From the NCBI RefSeq assembly GCF_030269445.1, contig NZ_BSTJ01000015.1, positions 1-64,000 of the forward strand: DNA of 64,000 bases, written 5' to 3'. The first letter of the stretch is position 1, and each line of letters begins with the position of its first letter. The translations under genes were made by a program, and so were the position numbers. This document shows positions 39,475-48,579 of this stretch, one piece after another. This stretch comes from Actinoallomurus iriomotensis (GTDB lineage Bacteria > Actinomycetota > Actinomycetes > Streptosporangiales > Streptosporangiaceae). The notes below the pieces were generated by a model. That model was not told the origin of the DNA, ran no database searches, and saw nothing but the letters and a program-made list of their open reading frames with translations.

Positions 39475-40364
39475 TCGCCCTCGCAGCCACGGCCGGCATC
39501 CTGGCCGCGCTCGGACTCATCACGATCGCCCGCGAGCTACGGCCCGCCCCGCCGCGCCTGGACGTGGCGTTGGCCCGCCTGCAACCCACCCGCCTGCACC
39601 CATCCGAGCCCGTCTCGACCCGCGGGATGGGTGAGCGGGTCGGGGGCTGGCTCGCGGAGCGTTGGGCCCGGCCGGCCGGGATGCTCGCGGTCCCCCGCAC
39701 CGACCTGGCGTTGCTGGACCGCAGCGTTGAGCGGTTCATGCTCGACAAACTCACGCTGCTCCTCGCCGGGCTCCTCATCCCCACCGTCACGGCGGGACTG
39801 CTGGCGCTGATGGGAGCCGCACTTCCGTGGACGATCCCGGCCCTGGCCAGCCTCCTGCTCGCCGCCGGTCTGACTTTCCTTCCCGACCTCAACGTCCGGT
39901 CGGCGGCGCGCCAGCGCAGGAGAGACTTCCGGTACGCGTTCGCGGCCTACCTGCAACTCGTCGTCTTGGAACGCGAGGCCGGCGCCGCCCTCAACACCGC
40001 GCTGGAAGGCCCGGTCACCATCGCCGGAACCTGGCCGTTCCGGCGCATCGCCGCTGCCCTGGCGCGGGCCCGCCGTGGTCAGGACCCGCCCTGGCAGGCC
40101 CTGGCCGAACTCGGGCAACAGCTCGGGGTGCACGACCTGGTCGACCTCGCCCACACCGCTCAGATCGCCGGCACCGAAGGCGCCAAGATTCACGACGTTC
40201 TGACCGCGAAGATCACCGCGATGCGCCATGAAGCCTCCGCCACCACCCGGACCGAGGCCAACAGCCGCACCACCGCCATGTGGGTCCCGACCTCGCTGCT
40301 CATGCTCGGGTTCGTCGTGCTGGTCGGCTACCCGTTCTTCTCCCGGCTCCTCGCCGCCGGATAA
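39471..40364 (+). CDS. tadC: TadC-like membrane platform protein
   Basis: 297 codons from GTG 39471. TM helices at about 5-20, 95-140 and 275-295. The GspF-type domain has R-R-D-F-R-Y-A-F-A-A-Y-L-Q-L-V, G-A-A-L-N-T-A-L-E and M-R-H-E-A-S-A-T-T-R-T-E-A-N. Partner of TadB in the platform energised by TadA. Confidence 0.85.
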   Translation: MIALAATAGILAALGLITIARELRPAPPRLDVALARLQPTRLHPSEPVSTRGMGERVGGWLAERWARPAGMLAVPRTDLALLDRSVERFMLDKLTLLLAGLLIPTVTAGLLALMGAALPWTIPALASLLLAAGLTFLPDLNVRSAARQRRRDFRYAFAAYLQLVVLEREAGAALNTALEGPVTIAGTWPFRRIAAALARARRGQDPPWQALAELGQQLGVHDLVDLAHTAQIAGTEGAKIHDVLTAKITAMRHEASATTRTEANSRTTAMWVPTSLLMLGFVVLVGYPFFSRLLAAG

Positions 40365-40382
40365 ACCAAGGAGGGTCCCCCG

Positions 40383-40580
40383 GTGAAACACCTGCTCCAA
40401 CGCTGCCGCCGGCTCACCGCGCGGCTGACGGCGCTGCCCGCCCGCGCCCGCCTCGGCGAGGATCGGGGCGCGAACGTGGTCGAGACCATCATCATCGTCG
40501 CCGGTTTCGCGATCTTGGCTGCCGGGATCTACGCCGCGGTCTCCGGCAAGGTCCACGCCTGGATCGCCAAAATGCCCTAA
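40383..40580 (+). CDS. Flp-type pilin/prepilin
   Basis: 65 codons from GTG 40383 (AAGGAGGG upstream). A basic head, then G-A-N-V-V-E-T-I-I-I-V-A-G-F-A-I-L-A-A-G: a hydrophobic helix with a Glu 5-6 residues after the Gly, as in type IV/Flp prepilins cleaved by a prepilin peptidase. No prepilin peptidase gene is in the window. Likely the pilus subunit. Confidence 0.75.
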   Translation: MKHLLQRCRRLTARLTALPARARLGEDRGANVVETIIIVAGFAILAAGIYAAVSGKVHAWIAKMP

Positions 40581-40583
40581 CCC

Positions 40584-41033
40584 GTGATCGGCATCCGACG
40601 ACGACGTAGAGGGGACCGGGGATCGGCTTCGGTCGCGATCGCGATCGTCTTCCCCGCGGTCGCTCTGCTGTTCCTCGCCCTGGCCCAGGCCGTCATGCTC
40701 GCCGCCGCCCACCAAGTCGCCCTCGCCTCCGCCGAAGAGGGCCTGCGAGCATCCCGCGCCCACGACCACACCCTGGACCAGGGGAAAAGCGCCGCGCTCG
40801 CGTTCGCTCACCATGAGCCGGTGCTGATCGGCCCGTCCGTCACAGCGTCGGGGACCACGACCATCACGGTCACCGTCCGTGGCCAGGCACCGTCCCTCTT
40901 GCCCGGCGTGCAGTTGTCCGCCACCGGTACGGCGGCGGGCGTACGCGAGCGATTCACTACAGATACCCGTGGGTTCACGAATTCTGAAGGATCGACTGGC
41001 GCGAACCCGAGTGTGGTGACGCCTGATGGTTGA
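40584..41033 (+). CDS. TadE-like pseudopilin (C-terminus altered?)
   Basis: 149 codons. R-G-S-A-S-V-A-I-A-I-V-F-P-A-V-A-L-L-F-L-A-L is the usual TadE N-terminal helix. The periplasmic-type domain follows to about residue 125. The last 25 residues (T-D-T-R-G-F-T-N-S-E-G-S-T) lack family character. The next 2 kb are a foreign module, so the natural end may have been lost at the insertion. Confidence 0.75.
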   Translation: MIGIRRRRRGDRGSASVAIAIVFPAVALLFLALAQAVMLAAAHQVALASAEEGLRASRAHDHTLDQGKSAALAFAHHEPVLIGPSVTASGTTTITVTVRGQAPSLLPGVQLSATGTAAGVRERFTTDTRGFTNSEGSTGANPSVVTPDG

Positions 41034-41163
41034 GTTTAGAACCTGGAATTACCGAATCGAAGATCCCATGCTTGGACGTCTGTTCGTGACATTCTTCGCT
41101 TCAACCCTTCCAGTTGGGCGACGGCCAGTAATCGTGAGCTTCGATGACAGAAGACTGCTCGGC

Positions 41164-42174
41164 TCAGCCAAATCCGTCCGCGACGTCTGGATCGATGAGA
41201 TCGTCACGAGTGATCCTGATTGGCGCTGGCCTACCTTGCTTGCTGGCACTGACAGTAGGCAGAGCCCGAACCGATATCAGATAGATCCGGACACCTGCGA
41301 TTGTTACGTAGGGTGGCCACACTTTGGTGTCACTTTCGTTCGGCAAATCGAGCTGGCGACCGGAAATGTTTATGGCGACGAGATATGCCACTTTTTTACT
41401 GTAGTCGGTAGCGTATTGGATGGCCTGGTTTACACCGGAGCCAAGATGTCGCTTGCCTCGATCTTTTCCGTCGAAGACCTTTACCTCACAGACGAGCGGG
41501 TCCTCGGTGTCGAGGTCAGAGATCACGTCCGAAAGTCCCGAAGCCGACCTAGCCTGAGAGAAGGGCATATTAATACCCTCGCCGAAAAGGAAACGTCGCA
41601 GGTCGGCGTCATAGACGTCTTCGGTTTTCTTGGGGTCCCTTATAGCCTTGTCATAGAGGTCTTGACGGTCGAACCATTCGACGCGGCGGACGTATCGCTC
41701 GAGAACATAGAGAACGCTACTTTCTTCACCGATGCGCTCATCAAGATAGTCGAACAGATGCTGCAGGGCCCGCTCGGCGAATCCGCGCCAGCAGTCATTA
41801 TAGTTCGCCTTACGGACAAAAAGACGAGCATACTCGACACCGACGCGTGCGCTATTACCTCCGTTGGCGATGTCGGCAGCGATGCGCTGCATGCACTTCC
41901 ATACGAGGGTGGCTCGCCCTTCTTCGGTTCGGCTTGGCCAGGAAAAGCCGCTGCCGAAGCCGCCACCGGAGGACTGGAGAAAGGTGAGGTAATGCTCGAA
42001 GTCCAGGTCGGGTTCGACGGCCTCGGCTTCGGCGAGGATGGCCCGCAAGGCGGGTTGGTTGTTAATCCAGTCCACGGTGAGGCTCACTTCGTGGCCTGCA
42101 TCCTCATAGTTGGCGACCATGAGTCGGCGGAGGCGGTCACGCATACGAACCTGCAAGTCCTGCTGATATCTCAT
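41164..42174 (-). CDS. Putative PD-(D/E)XK nuclease-like protein
   Basis: 336 codons. The N-terminal 190 residues are helical and unrecognised. The C-terminal part carries S-G-L-S-D-V-I-S-D-L-D (Asp216), V-C-E-V-K-V (Glu230-x-Lys232), and then G-V-N-Q-A-I-Q-Y-A-T-D-Y: the D, E-x-K and Q-x3-Y pattern of restriction-endonuclease-like enzymes. GC is lower than the Tad genes. Its ATG follows the zinc-ribbon gene stop by 2 bases, so they form an operon. It is inserted antisense inside the Tad operon. A defence or DNA-modification-dependent nuclease role is inferred only. Confidence 0.7.
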   Translation of the reverse strand: MRYQQDLQVRMRDRLRRLMVANYEDAGHEVSLTVDWINNQPALRAILAEAEAVEPDLDFEHYLTFLQSSGGGFGSGFSWPSRTEEGRATLVWKCMQRIAADIANGGNSARVGVEYARLFVRKANYNDCWRGFAERALQHLFDYLDERIGEESSVLYVLERYVRRVEWFDRQDLYDKAIRDPKKTEDVYDADLRRFLFGEGINMPFSQARSASGLSDVISDLDTEDPLVCEVKVFDGKDRGKRHLGSGVNQAIQYATDYSKKVAYLVAINISGRQLDLPNESDTKVWPPYVTIAGVRIYLISVRALPTVSASKQGRPAPIRITRDDLIDPDVADGFG

Positions 42175-42176
42175 TG

Positions 42177-42497
42177 TCAGAGGTTCCTCAGAGCTTGTTC
42201 GATCTGCCGCTCAATGGAATCGCCACTGGTATGCACGCTGCCCTCGGCATCACGAAGACGAATCCTAATCCGGCAGCATGGACACCAAACAGCCACTTGG
42301 GCCACAATTTCCGCGTACCGAATCCAGATCGGGTACCTACACTCGGGGCAGTCCACCTCGAGATCATCATGGAGAAGTTGCGTTCCGAGGGACTCAGCCA
42401 CTATCGGATCGCCTCCCCTGGATGTGGAGCATCGTGCCGGTGTCGCGAGTGTATCTGGGAAGTCATCGTTCAGCGCTCGGTACTGCGAGAGCAACAC
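42177..42497 (-). CDS. Zn-ribbon protein paired with the nuclease-like gene
   Basis: Up to 106 codons from GTG 42497; a GTG about 30 codons later would give about 74 residues and avoid the overlap with the decayed integrase. C-P-E-C-R-Y-P-I-W and W-C-P-C-C-R-I-R-I form a four-Cys zinc ribbon. The rest is charged and helical. The 2-base gap to the next gene implies co-translation. Possibly the specificity or regulatory subunit of the pair. Confidence 0.65.
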   Translation of the reverse strand: MLLSQYRALNDDFPDTLATPARCSTSRGGDPIVAESLGTQLLHDDLEVDCPECRYPIWIRYAEIVAQVAVWCPCCRIRIRLRDAEGSVHTSGDSIERQIEQALRNL

Positions 42498-42999
42498 CCC
42501 GAGAACTGTCTACCGAGACAATGCCAGCGATCGCTGGGTTATCGAGGACTGCCACATAGCGCATGGCCCCGGAAACGGTAAGACCGAAGAGGTCGCAGAT
42601 GCTGCGGACGTCACCGCCCGCAGACCAGGCCATCGCCGCCACGAGACCACCGGCTCAGTGCATCCTGCTGCCGTCGGGAGTGCTGTCGTTGGCGCAGTGG
42701 GTGGCACGGCACCCACCGACCATGGTCTTCCTCGACAGCCCACGGTCCCTGCGCAGCGAGACGAAGTACCGATCGGCATCTTCTGGCGCGGCCGTCCACA
42801 CCGGCTGGCCTGTAACCCGGATGGACTCCACCACGTCCGCCCGCTTGACTGCGACATGCCGATCGCTCGCGCCCGCTACCGCGAGGGAGAACTGGCCGAC
42901 GAGTTCCTGCTCGAGCTCCTCAACATCGACGGCCGACTCCAGCTGGCAGGGACTCCTGATCGAACGCACCCAGCCAGGGCCATAGGCACCTCGGTTCAT
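42463..42999 (-). pseudogene. Decayed integrase in two pieces
   Basis: 42655-42999 encodes E-L-V-G-Q-F-S-L-A-V-A-G-A-S-D-R-H-V and P-V-W-T-A-A-P-E-D-A-D-R-Y, F-V-S-L-R-R-D-R-G-L-S. This is the N-terminal core-binding domain of tyrosine integrases. In another frame, about 42650-42463 encodes A-W-S-A-G-G-D-V-R-S-I-C-D-L-F-G-L, T-V-S-G-A-M-R-Y and a TGA at 42463-42465, the usual C-terminal end of a sister family of integrase-like proteins. The catalytic middle is missing. It probably brought in the nuclease/zinc-ribbon module. Confidence 0.6.
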
Positions 43000-43100
43000 A
43001 AATGCCGGGGTTTGTCGGCGAATCCTGGCGATTTGTCGACCTTCCGCTTGAGATCACCGCACCGTGGCCTATCTGCACCCCCAGCCAGGAACAGGCTGAG

Positions 43101-43598
43101 ATGCGTACGTCAACTCGCGGGATGTCCGACATCGGGGCCGTCATGACCCGCCTGCCCAGTCACCGTAGGGCACCGGCCCGGTTCCGTGGCGCGGCCGGGA
43201 ACGCCGTGGTGGAAGCGGCCATCCTCGCGCCCCTGCTCGTGCTGTTCCTTGCCGGGCTGCTCACCGGCGCGCGGCTCCAACGCGCCGCCGCGGCCGTCAA
43301 CCAGGCCGCCGCGGATGCCGCCCGCCAAGCCTCCATCGCCCGCACCCCCGCCCAGGCACGAACCACGGCCACGACGAGCGCCCTGACCACACTCCGGGAC
43401 AAAGGACTGCACTGCACCCCGCAGGTCCACCTGGACCTGGCCGGCTTCAACCAGCCCGTCGGCAACCCGGGCGCGGTGAGCGCACGCGTGACCTGCACGG
43501 TGCGGCTCGCCGACATCGCCGCCCCTGGCATCCCTGGATCGCGCACCGTGACCAAGACACACCGATCTCCACTGGACCGTTTCCGGGGCAGGGACTGA
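43101..43598 (+). CDS. TadE-like pseudopilin
   Basis: 165 residues from ATG 43101; ATGs at 43122 and 43143 are alternatives, and the upstream DNA belongs to the insert. G-N-A-V-V-E-A-A-I-L-A-P-L-L-V-L-F-L-A-G is the TadE helix. The rest is a small extracytoplasmic domain with two Cys. Continues the Tad operon after the insertion. Confidence 0.75.
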   Translation: MRTSTRGMSDIGAVMTRLPSHRRAPARFRGAAGNAVVEAAILAPLLVLFLAGLLTGARLQRAAAAVNQAAADAARQASIARTPAQARTTATTSALTTLRDKGLHCTPQVHLDLAGFNQPVGNPGAVSARVTCTVRLADIAAPGIPGSRTVTKTHRSPLDRFRGRD

Positions 43599-43601
43599 GC
43601 C

Positions 43602-44051
43602 ATGGCACACCAGGCCGCCTCGCGAGCGGAACGCCGATCCGGTGACCGGGGAGGGCTGAGCATCTTCACGGTCATCATCACGCTGGTCGTGGTGGTCTTC
43701 TTCGGCGCGATCGTCGACTTCGGCCGACAACTCGACGCCCGCCACGACGCGAACATCGCCGCCGAAGAAGCCGCCCGCGCCGGCGCCGGGCAAATCGACG
43801 CCGACCGCGCCTACGCCCACGGCGGCACATTCGTCATCAACCGATCTGAGGCGTTCCGCGCCGCGCAGAACTACCTGCACGCCGGCGGCTACACCGGAAC
43901 CGTCACCCCTATCGGTGACCACCGCATCCGCGTGCACGTGACGGTCACCCGCCGGACGATCTTCCTGCCCCTGATCGGGATCACCGCCCTTCACGTCCAG
44001 GCCGACGCGGTCGCCGACCTGGTCACCGGCGTCGAAGGAGAAGACCGATGA
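43602..44051 (+). CDS. TadG/pilus-assembly-like membrane protein
   Basis: 149 codons. D-R-G-G-L-S-I-F-T-V-I-I-T-L-V-V-V-V-F is a pilin-like helix, then D-F-G-R-Q-L-D-A-R-H-D-A-N-I-A-A-E-E-A-A-R-A-G-A as in TadE/G-type Flp accessory proteins. Its stop overlaps the next ATG. Confidence 0.75.
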   Translation: MAHQAASRAERRSGDRGGLSIFTVIITLVVVVFFGAIVDFGRQLDARHDANIAAEEAARAGAGQIDADRAYAHGGTFVINRSEAFRAAQNYLHAGGYTGTVTPIGDHRIRVHVTVTRRTIFLPLIGITALHVQADAVADLVTGVEGEDR

Positions 44052-46993
44052 GCCAGCCTCGCGTGCAACGCACCCGAACAGCCGAAGTCCTGCGCGGCCT
44101 GGGCGCCCTCGCGGTCCTGGTGGCCTTGGTGGCCGGACTCCCCGCCGCCCTCCTCACCGTCGCCGGCTCCCCCGTTCCCCACCAGGTACCGAACTGGGAT
44201 CAGATCACCACGACGCTCACCCAGCCCGACACCGGCAACACCCTCTTCCTCACCCTGGTGAAGGTGATCGGCTGGACGGCCTGGTGCCTGTTCACCCTCA
44301 CCACACTCGCCGAGACCATCGCCTACCGGCGCGGGCGCCCCGCCCGGCGCCTGCCCGGCCTGATCAGCCCGATGCAACACCTGGCCCGCGACCTGATCGC
44401 CATGACGGCCCTCATCATCTCCGCCACCGCCCCCACCCTCAGCTCAGCCACCCCAACCTCCATCAGCACGCCCCACACCGCCGCGGCGATCGCGCTTCCC
44501 ACCACCGCAACCGCCAAAGTCCCTCACGCAAAACCGCCGGCCAGCCAGCAGGCGGACAAGCCCGACCATGGGCAATGGCGTACGCGGATCATCAAACGCG
44601 GCGACACCCTGTGGGCCATCGCCCGCACCACCACCGGATCAGGAACCAACTACCCGGCCATCTTCAAAGCCAGCACCCACCTCCCCCAACCCCACGGGCT
44701 TCCCCGGCTGACCGACCCCGACCGCATCTACCCCGGCCAGCACATCAAGACCCCACCCCGCCACGCCGCTCCCCAGCCTGTCCAACCGCGACGCCATAAA
44801 CCGCCACACCAGCGTCCCCATCCGCCCGCGACGACGTCACCACCGGCTGCCGAACGCTCCCCCACACCGCACACGCCGACACCGACCGCGACACCCCGAC
44901 CGAGCACCGAGCCGCCCACCGCCTCCCGCAACCCGGTCCCGCCGCCGCGGACGGCACCGGTGACGCCACCCACACGCCAACCCGCAACGACCCCCGCCCC
45001 GTCACCAGCACGCACCCGTCCGGCCCCACCGACGCCGTCCGCGGACGCCCAGCCGCCGCGAACACCGCCGGATGCGCCCGGACATCGCCACGACACGCCG
45101 GTGACCGTGACGCTCCCGACCGGCGCCTACCTCGGGCTCGGCCTCGCCACCGCGATCAGCGTCGCTCTGGCCGCCACCCGCCTCCACCGGCGCCGCCGGC
45201 GAAACCCCGCCCCCGCCTGGCCCAACCGCAGCGAACCCGCCACACCTGCGGGCATCGCCTCCGTCCGCAAAACCCACCTCGACACCTACACCGAACAGGG
45301 AGAGCCGCCACCGACCGACGCTGAACTCCTCGCTCACGACGCGGCCGAACCTCCACCGACCCACATCACCGCCGGAACGCGTGACACCGCAGAGGTTCGC
45401 CTCTCGCTGTCGGGGCTGAAGGTCGCGCTGACCGGGTCCGGCGCGGCCCCCACCGCACGGGCCCTGGCCACCGAACTCCTCGCCAAATCCCGCCGCGACC
45501 GCATCGAAGTCCTCATCCCCGAACCCGACGCCATCACCCTGTTCACCGGCACCGGAATCAACCCGCGCGAACTCGCCCGCGACATCCCCGGACTGCGCAT
45601 CGTCGGCTCACTGCAGGCCGCGATCACCCACCTCACCGCCGAGTTCATCCACCGCGCCCGCCTCATGGAAGCCACCGGCGAACCCGACATCCACGCGCTA
45701 CGCCGCGCCGAACCGGGCGAGCCACTCCCCACCATCATCCTGCTCGCCGCAGTACCCACATCCAGCGACGCACTCAATGCCATCTTCGCCTTCAGCGGCG
45801 CCTACGGCCTCGGCGCCGTCCTCCTCGGTGCCTGGGCGGCCGGCACCACCCTCACCCTCGCCGCCGACGGCACCGTCACCGACGCCACCGGGCCAACCGC
45901 CACCACCTGGACCGGCAGCCGGCTCTTCCACCTCAGCCCCAGCGATGCCGCCGAAATGCTCCAGACGATCCGCACCGCCCACGGCGCACCCGACCCCGAC
46001 CCGGCCCCGGCACCGGCGAACGCCGCCAGCTCCACCACACCGACCGGCCGCGACCACACCAGCGCGCCCCCAGCATCGCCATCGCAACCCGCCTCTGACC
46101 GGCCGGCCGATCGTGAAGAACAGGACACGCACCGGCCGGTCCGGCTGCGAGTGCTGGGCCCGATCCGCGTCGAAGCCGACGGCAAACCGATCGCCACCGG
46201 GCTACGGCGCATCACCCGCGACCTCCTCGCCTACCTCACCCTCCACCCCCAAGGGGTCACCCGCGACCAAGGCGTGGATGCGCTCATGCCCGACCGGGAC
46301 CTCACCACCGGAACCACCATGCTCCACACCGCCATCAACAACGCCCGCAAAACACTCCGCCAAGCCACCGGCCTGCGCCAAGCGATGTTCATCATCCACG
46401 CCGACGGCCGCTACCGCCTCGACCCGCACCTCATCGACACCGACCTTTGGCAACTCCACCGTCTTCTCGACCGCGCCCACCAGGCCGAAACCGACTCCAG
46501 CCGCATCAACGCCCTCCACCACATCCCCGACCTCTACACCGCCGAACTCGCCGAAGACCTCACCTACGAATGGGCCGAAACCGAACGCGAAAACCTCCGC
46601 CGCCACGCCACCGACGCCCTGGCCCAACTCGCCCACCTCACCAAAACCGACCACCCGGACCGCGCCATCACCGCCCTAGAAGCCGCGATCACCCACGACC
46701 CCTACGCCGAACCCCTCTACCGCGACCTCATGCGCATCCAAGCCGCCACCGGCCGACCCGACGCCATACGACGCACCTACGACCACCTCAAACGCCACCT
46801 CGCCGACCTCGACACCGAACCCGAGGAACGAACCCACCAACTCCTCCTCACCCTGCTAGCCCCTGCAGCCGGCATACCCACCACCAGCAAGAAGGCACCC
46901 GTCCCGACCGGGCAGGCCGCACCGCGTGGACCGGCTCCTCACAAGAACGGCAGCTCCACCGTACGGCCACTCCGTCCCCGCCAATCAGAATGA
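44048..46993 (+). CDS. LysM-BTAD fusion protein of the Tad locus
   Basis: 981 codons. Two TM helices (about residues 15-40 and 75-95), a third membrane segment near 120, a LysM domain (I-K-R-G-D-T-L-W-A-I-A-R-T-T-T-G, about 178-230), a Pro/Thr-rich linker, another TM helix (about 355-375), a cytoplasmic region, and a C-terminal winged helix/BTAD (R-L-R-V-L-G-P-I-R-V-E, about 697-940). It could connect a peptidoglycan-binding outer part to a transcriptional or scaffold module. Such fusions occur in other actinomycete Tad loci; the mechanism is unknown. Overlaps the next gene (ATGA). Confidence 0.8.
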   Translation: MSQPRVQRTRTAEVLRGLGALAVLVALVAGLPAALLTVAGSPVPHQVPNWDQITTTLTQPDTGNTLFLTLVKVIGWTAWCLFTLTTLAETIAYRRGRPARRLPGLISPMQHLARDLIAMTALIISATAPTLSSATPTSISTPHTAAAIALPTTATAKVPHAKPPASQQADKPDHGQWRTRIIKRGDTLWAIARTTTGSGTNYPAIFKASTHLPQPHGLPRLTDPDRIYPGQHIKTPPRHAAPQPVQPRRHKPPHQRPHPPATTSPPAAERSPTPHTPTPTATPRPSTEPPTASRNPVPPPRTAPVTPPTRQPATTPAPSPARTRPAPPTPSADAQPPRTPPDAPGHRHDTPVTVTLPTGAYLGLGLATAISVALAATRLHRRRRRNPAPAWPNRSEPATPAGIASVRKTHLDTYTEQGEPPPTDAELLAHDAAEPPPTHITAGTRDTAEVRLSLSGLKVALTGSGAAPTARALATELLAKSRRDRIEVLIPEPDAITLFTGTGINPRELARDIPGLRIVGSLQAAITHLTAEFIHRARLMEATGEPDIHALRRAEPGEPLPTIILLAAVPTSSDALNAIFAFSGAYGLGAVLLGAWAAGTTLTLAADGTVTDATGPTATTWTGSRLFHLSPSDAAEMLQTIRTAHGAPDPDPAPAPANAASSTTPTGRDHTSAPPASPSQPASDRPADREEQDTHRPVRLRVLGPIRVEADGKPIATGLRRITRDLLAYLTLHPQGVTRDQGVDALMPDRDLTTGTTMLHTAINNARKTLRQATGLRQAMFIIHADGRYRLDPHLIDTDLWQLHRLLDRAHQAETDSSRINALHHIPDLYTAELAEDLTYEWAETERENLRRHATDALAQLAHLTKTDHPDRAITALEAAITHDPYAEPLYRDLMRIQAATGRPDAIRRTYDHLKRHLADLDTEPEERTHQLLLTLLAPAAGIPTTSKKAPVPTGQAAPRGPAPHKNGSSTVRPLRPRQSE

Positions 46994-47583
46994 CGACCGC
47001 CACCGGACTTCAAATGACATCCGTCTCATCTCACAGCCAACACACGCTCTCCGCGGACATCCCACAGCGACCCGGAGATCAGCTATCAGCTGATCGGACA
47101 ACGCCCGAAATCGACGTGCACGCCGTCTACCACGGATGGCCACGACCAGACGGAACAATCGCAGTCGTCATCGAATCCCCAGCCGGAAACTACAAGCCGT
47201 TACCCCACCAGATCCGCCACTCACCTGCAGGCTTCAACTGCGGCTACAACGGCAACGGCCCCCGCGACCTCGCACTCAGCCTGCTCACCGACGTACTGTT
47301 CACCTCCACGCAAGAAGGTAGGCTTCACGCCCCTTCACATGGACAGCGAAACGGTTTCGCACCATCCGCTGCTCCACCAGAGAACAGCACTGCCACATTG
47401 GAACCGGGCCGCTGCGACATCCGGCCCCAGCATCTGCCTTACTTGTATTTTGCCGAGCAAATCGTCGCACAGCTCCCACCAGACAAAGCATGGTCGCTAT
47501 CCCGGCAAGAGATCACACGCTGGCTAGCCAGCGAAGACCGGCGGTCACCACTATGTGAGCGAAGAAACGAGCGAGGCCAGTAG
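46990..47583 (+). CDS. DUF6166-like protein
   Basis: 197 residues from ATG 46990, inside the preceding stop. A polar N-terminal 45 residues, then V-Y-H-G-W-P-R-P-D-G-T-I and F-N-C-G-Y-N-G-N-G-P-R-D-L-A-L-S-L-L, which fit the DUF6166 pattern (F-x-W-G-Y-x-G-x-G-P-x-x-L-A-L). The end is helical (S-R-Q-E-I-T-R-W-L). Last gene of the Tad operon. Function unknown. Confidence 0.65.
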   Translation: MTTATGLQMTSVSSHSQHTLSADIPQRPGDQLSADRTTPEIDVHAVYHGWPRPDGTIAVVIESPAGNYKPLPHQIRHSPAGFNCGYNGNGPRDLALSLLTDVLFTSTQEGRLHAPSHGQRNGFAPSAAPPENSTATLEPGRCDIRPQHLPYLYFAEQIVAQLPPDKAWSLSRQEITRWLASEDRRSPLCERRNERGQ

Positions 47584-47938
47584 ACGGGGCTGGGATCAGC
47601 CCGCCTACCACACACAGGCCTGGCGCGATGGAAGAACCTGGACGCTACCTGGAAGACCATCGCAGCCCTAGCCACACTGGACTGGACGGGGCACGTCCAA
47701 CGACCGGAACCCCGGACGACCGTTACAGTCCTCAATAGAGCGCCACAAGGTAATTTCTCCTCCATTTTCGGACTTGTCACGTAGCAGGGTCTCCATGCGC
47801 CGCTATCCCGCATCGCGCACGTCGTTGAATATTCCGATGTGTCATAACCCCATGGCGCATCGCATGACGCATCAGCGTTGATGCACTCAAACCCTTCCGG
47901 CAAGGTGACATACCCGTCGCCATAAATTGCACGGCCGC
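47584..47938. other. Intergenic, no convincing gene
   Basis: About 350 bases with lower GC and no protein-like frame. It includes the end of the Tad operon and the promoter of the ATPase gene. No strong hairpin was seen. Confidence 0.5.
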
Positions 47939-48463
47939 ATGAATACAGGCGGCTCAGCCAAGCCAAATGGAGGGCAAGTGTGCGCATCACGTGATCCACG
48001 AATCGCCCTTGGCGAGAACACCACCTCGCCTGCAATCGCCGAGGACGCGGCGTACCAATTGCCTCTTGCTCCACATCCGGTCGCGGCCGAACAAGCGCGT
48101 GTATTGGTGCGTCTTGCATGTACCAGCTGGAAGCTCGGCGACGTCGTCGACAGCGTCCTGCTCGTCACGGTCGAGCTGGTCACGAATGCCATGAAGATCG
48201 GAGAAGTGTTCCGGGCCGCTGTCTCCCGGCAGGCAGGGGTCGTGCTGATCGAGGTGTGGGACAGCAGCGAAGCAACCCCCGATCGCCAAGAAGAGTCCGT
48301 CCACCGTGTGGACGGACGTGGCTTGCTGTTGGTCGAAGCCTGCTCGAAGGACTGGGGCTGGCGCTTGGAAGACCACGGCGGCAAGACCGTCTGGGCGGCC
48401 ATCGACGTTCCAGAGGTTCCCGACACGTCATCGGCGATGCCGCACTCGCTCGCGCGCATCTGA
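47939..48463 (+). CDS. RsbW-like ATP-binding regulator
   Basis: 174 residues from ATG 47939 (TTG 47927 is possible). GHKL motifs: L-V-T-V-E-L-V-T-N-A-M-K, E-V-W-D-S-S, D-G-R-G-L-L-L-V-E-A-C-S-K-D-W-G-W and a final K-T-V-W-A-A-I. The N-box has Met-Lys where most members have Val-x-His. Solo anti-sigma-like ATPase; it may work with the BldC-like regulator just downstream. Confidence 0.85.
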   Translation: MNTGGSAKPNGGQVCASRDPRIALGENTTSPAIAEDAAYQLPLAPHPVAAEQARVLVRLACTSWKLGDVVDSVLLVTVELVTNAMKIGEVFRAAVSRQAGVVLIEVWDSSEATPDRQEESVHRVDGRGLLLVEACSKDWGWRLEDHGGKTVWAAIDVPEVPDTSSAMPHSLARI

Positions 48464-48579
48464 TCAAGCACCCATCGACTCCCGGCCCTGAGCCACTGTG
48501 GACGCCGCCGAAGCCCCCGTACGGCGCGTCCCGGGGAAGCGAGACGGCTCAGGGCCGGGCGCTGACAAAGAAAGACACC

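Noticed and set aside
41026-43146. A 706-residue plus-strand frame across the inserted module
   Set aside because: It is antisense to the nuclease-like and zinc-ribbon genes, whose motifs and gene spacing are convincing, and its own composition is irregular.
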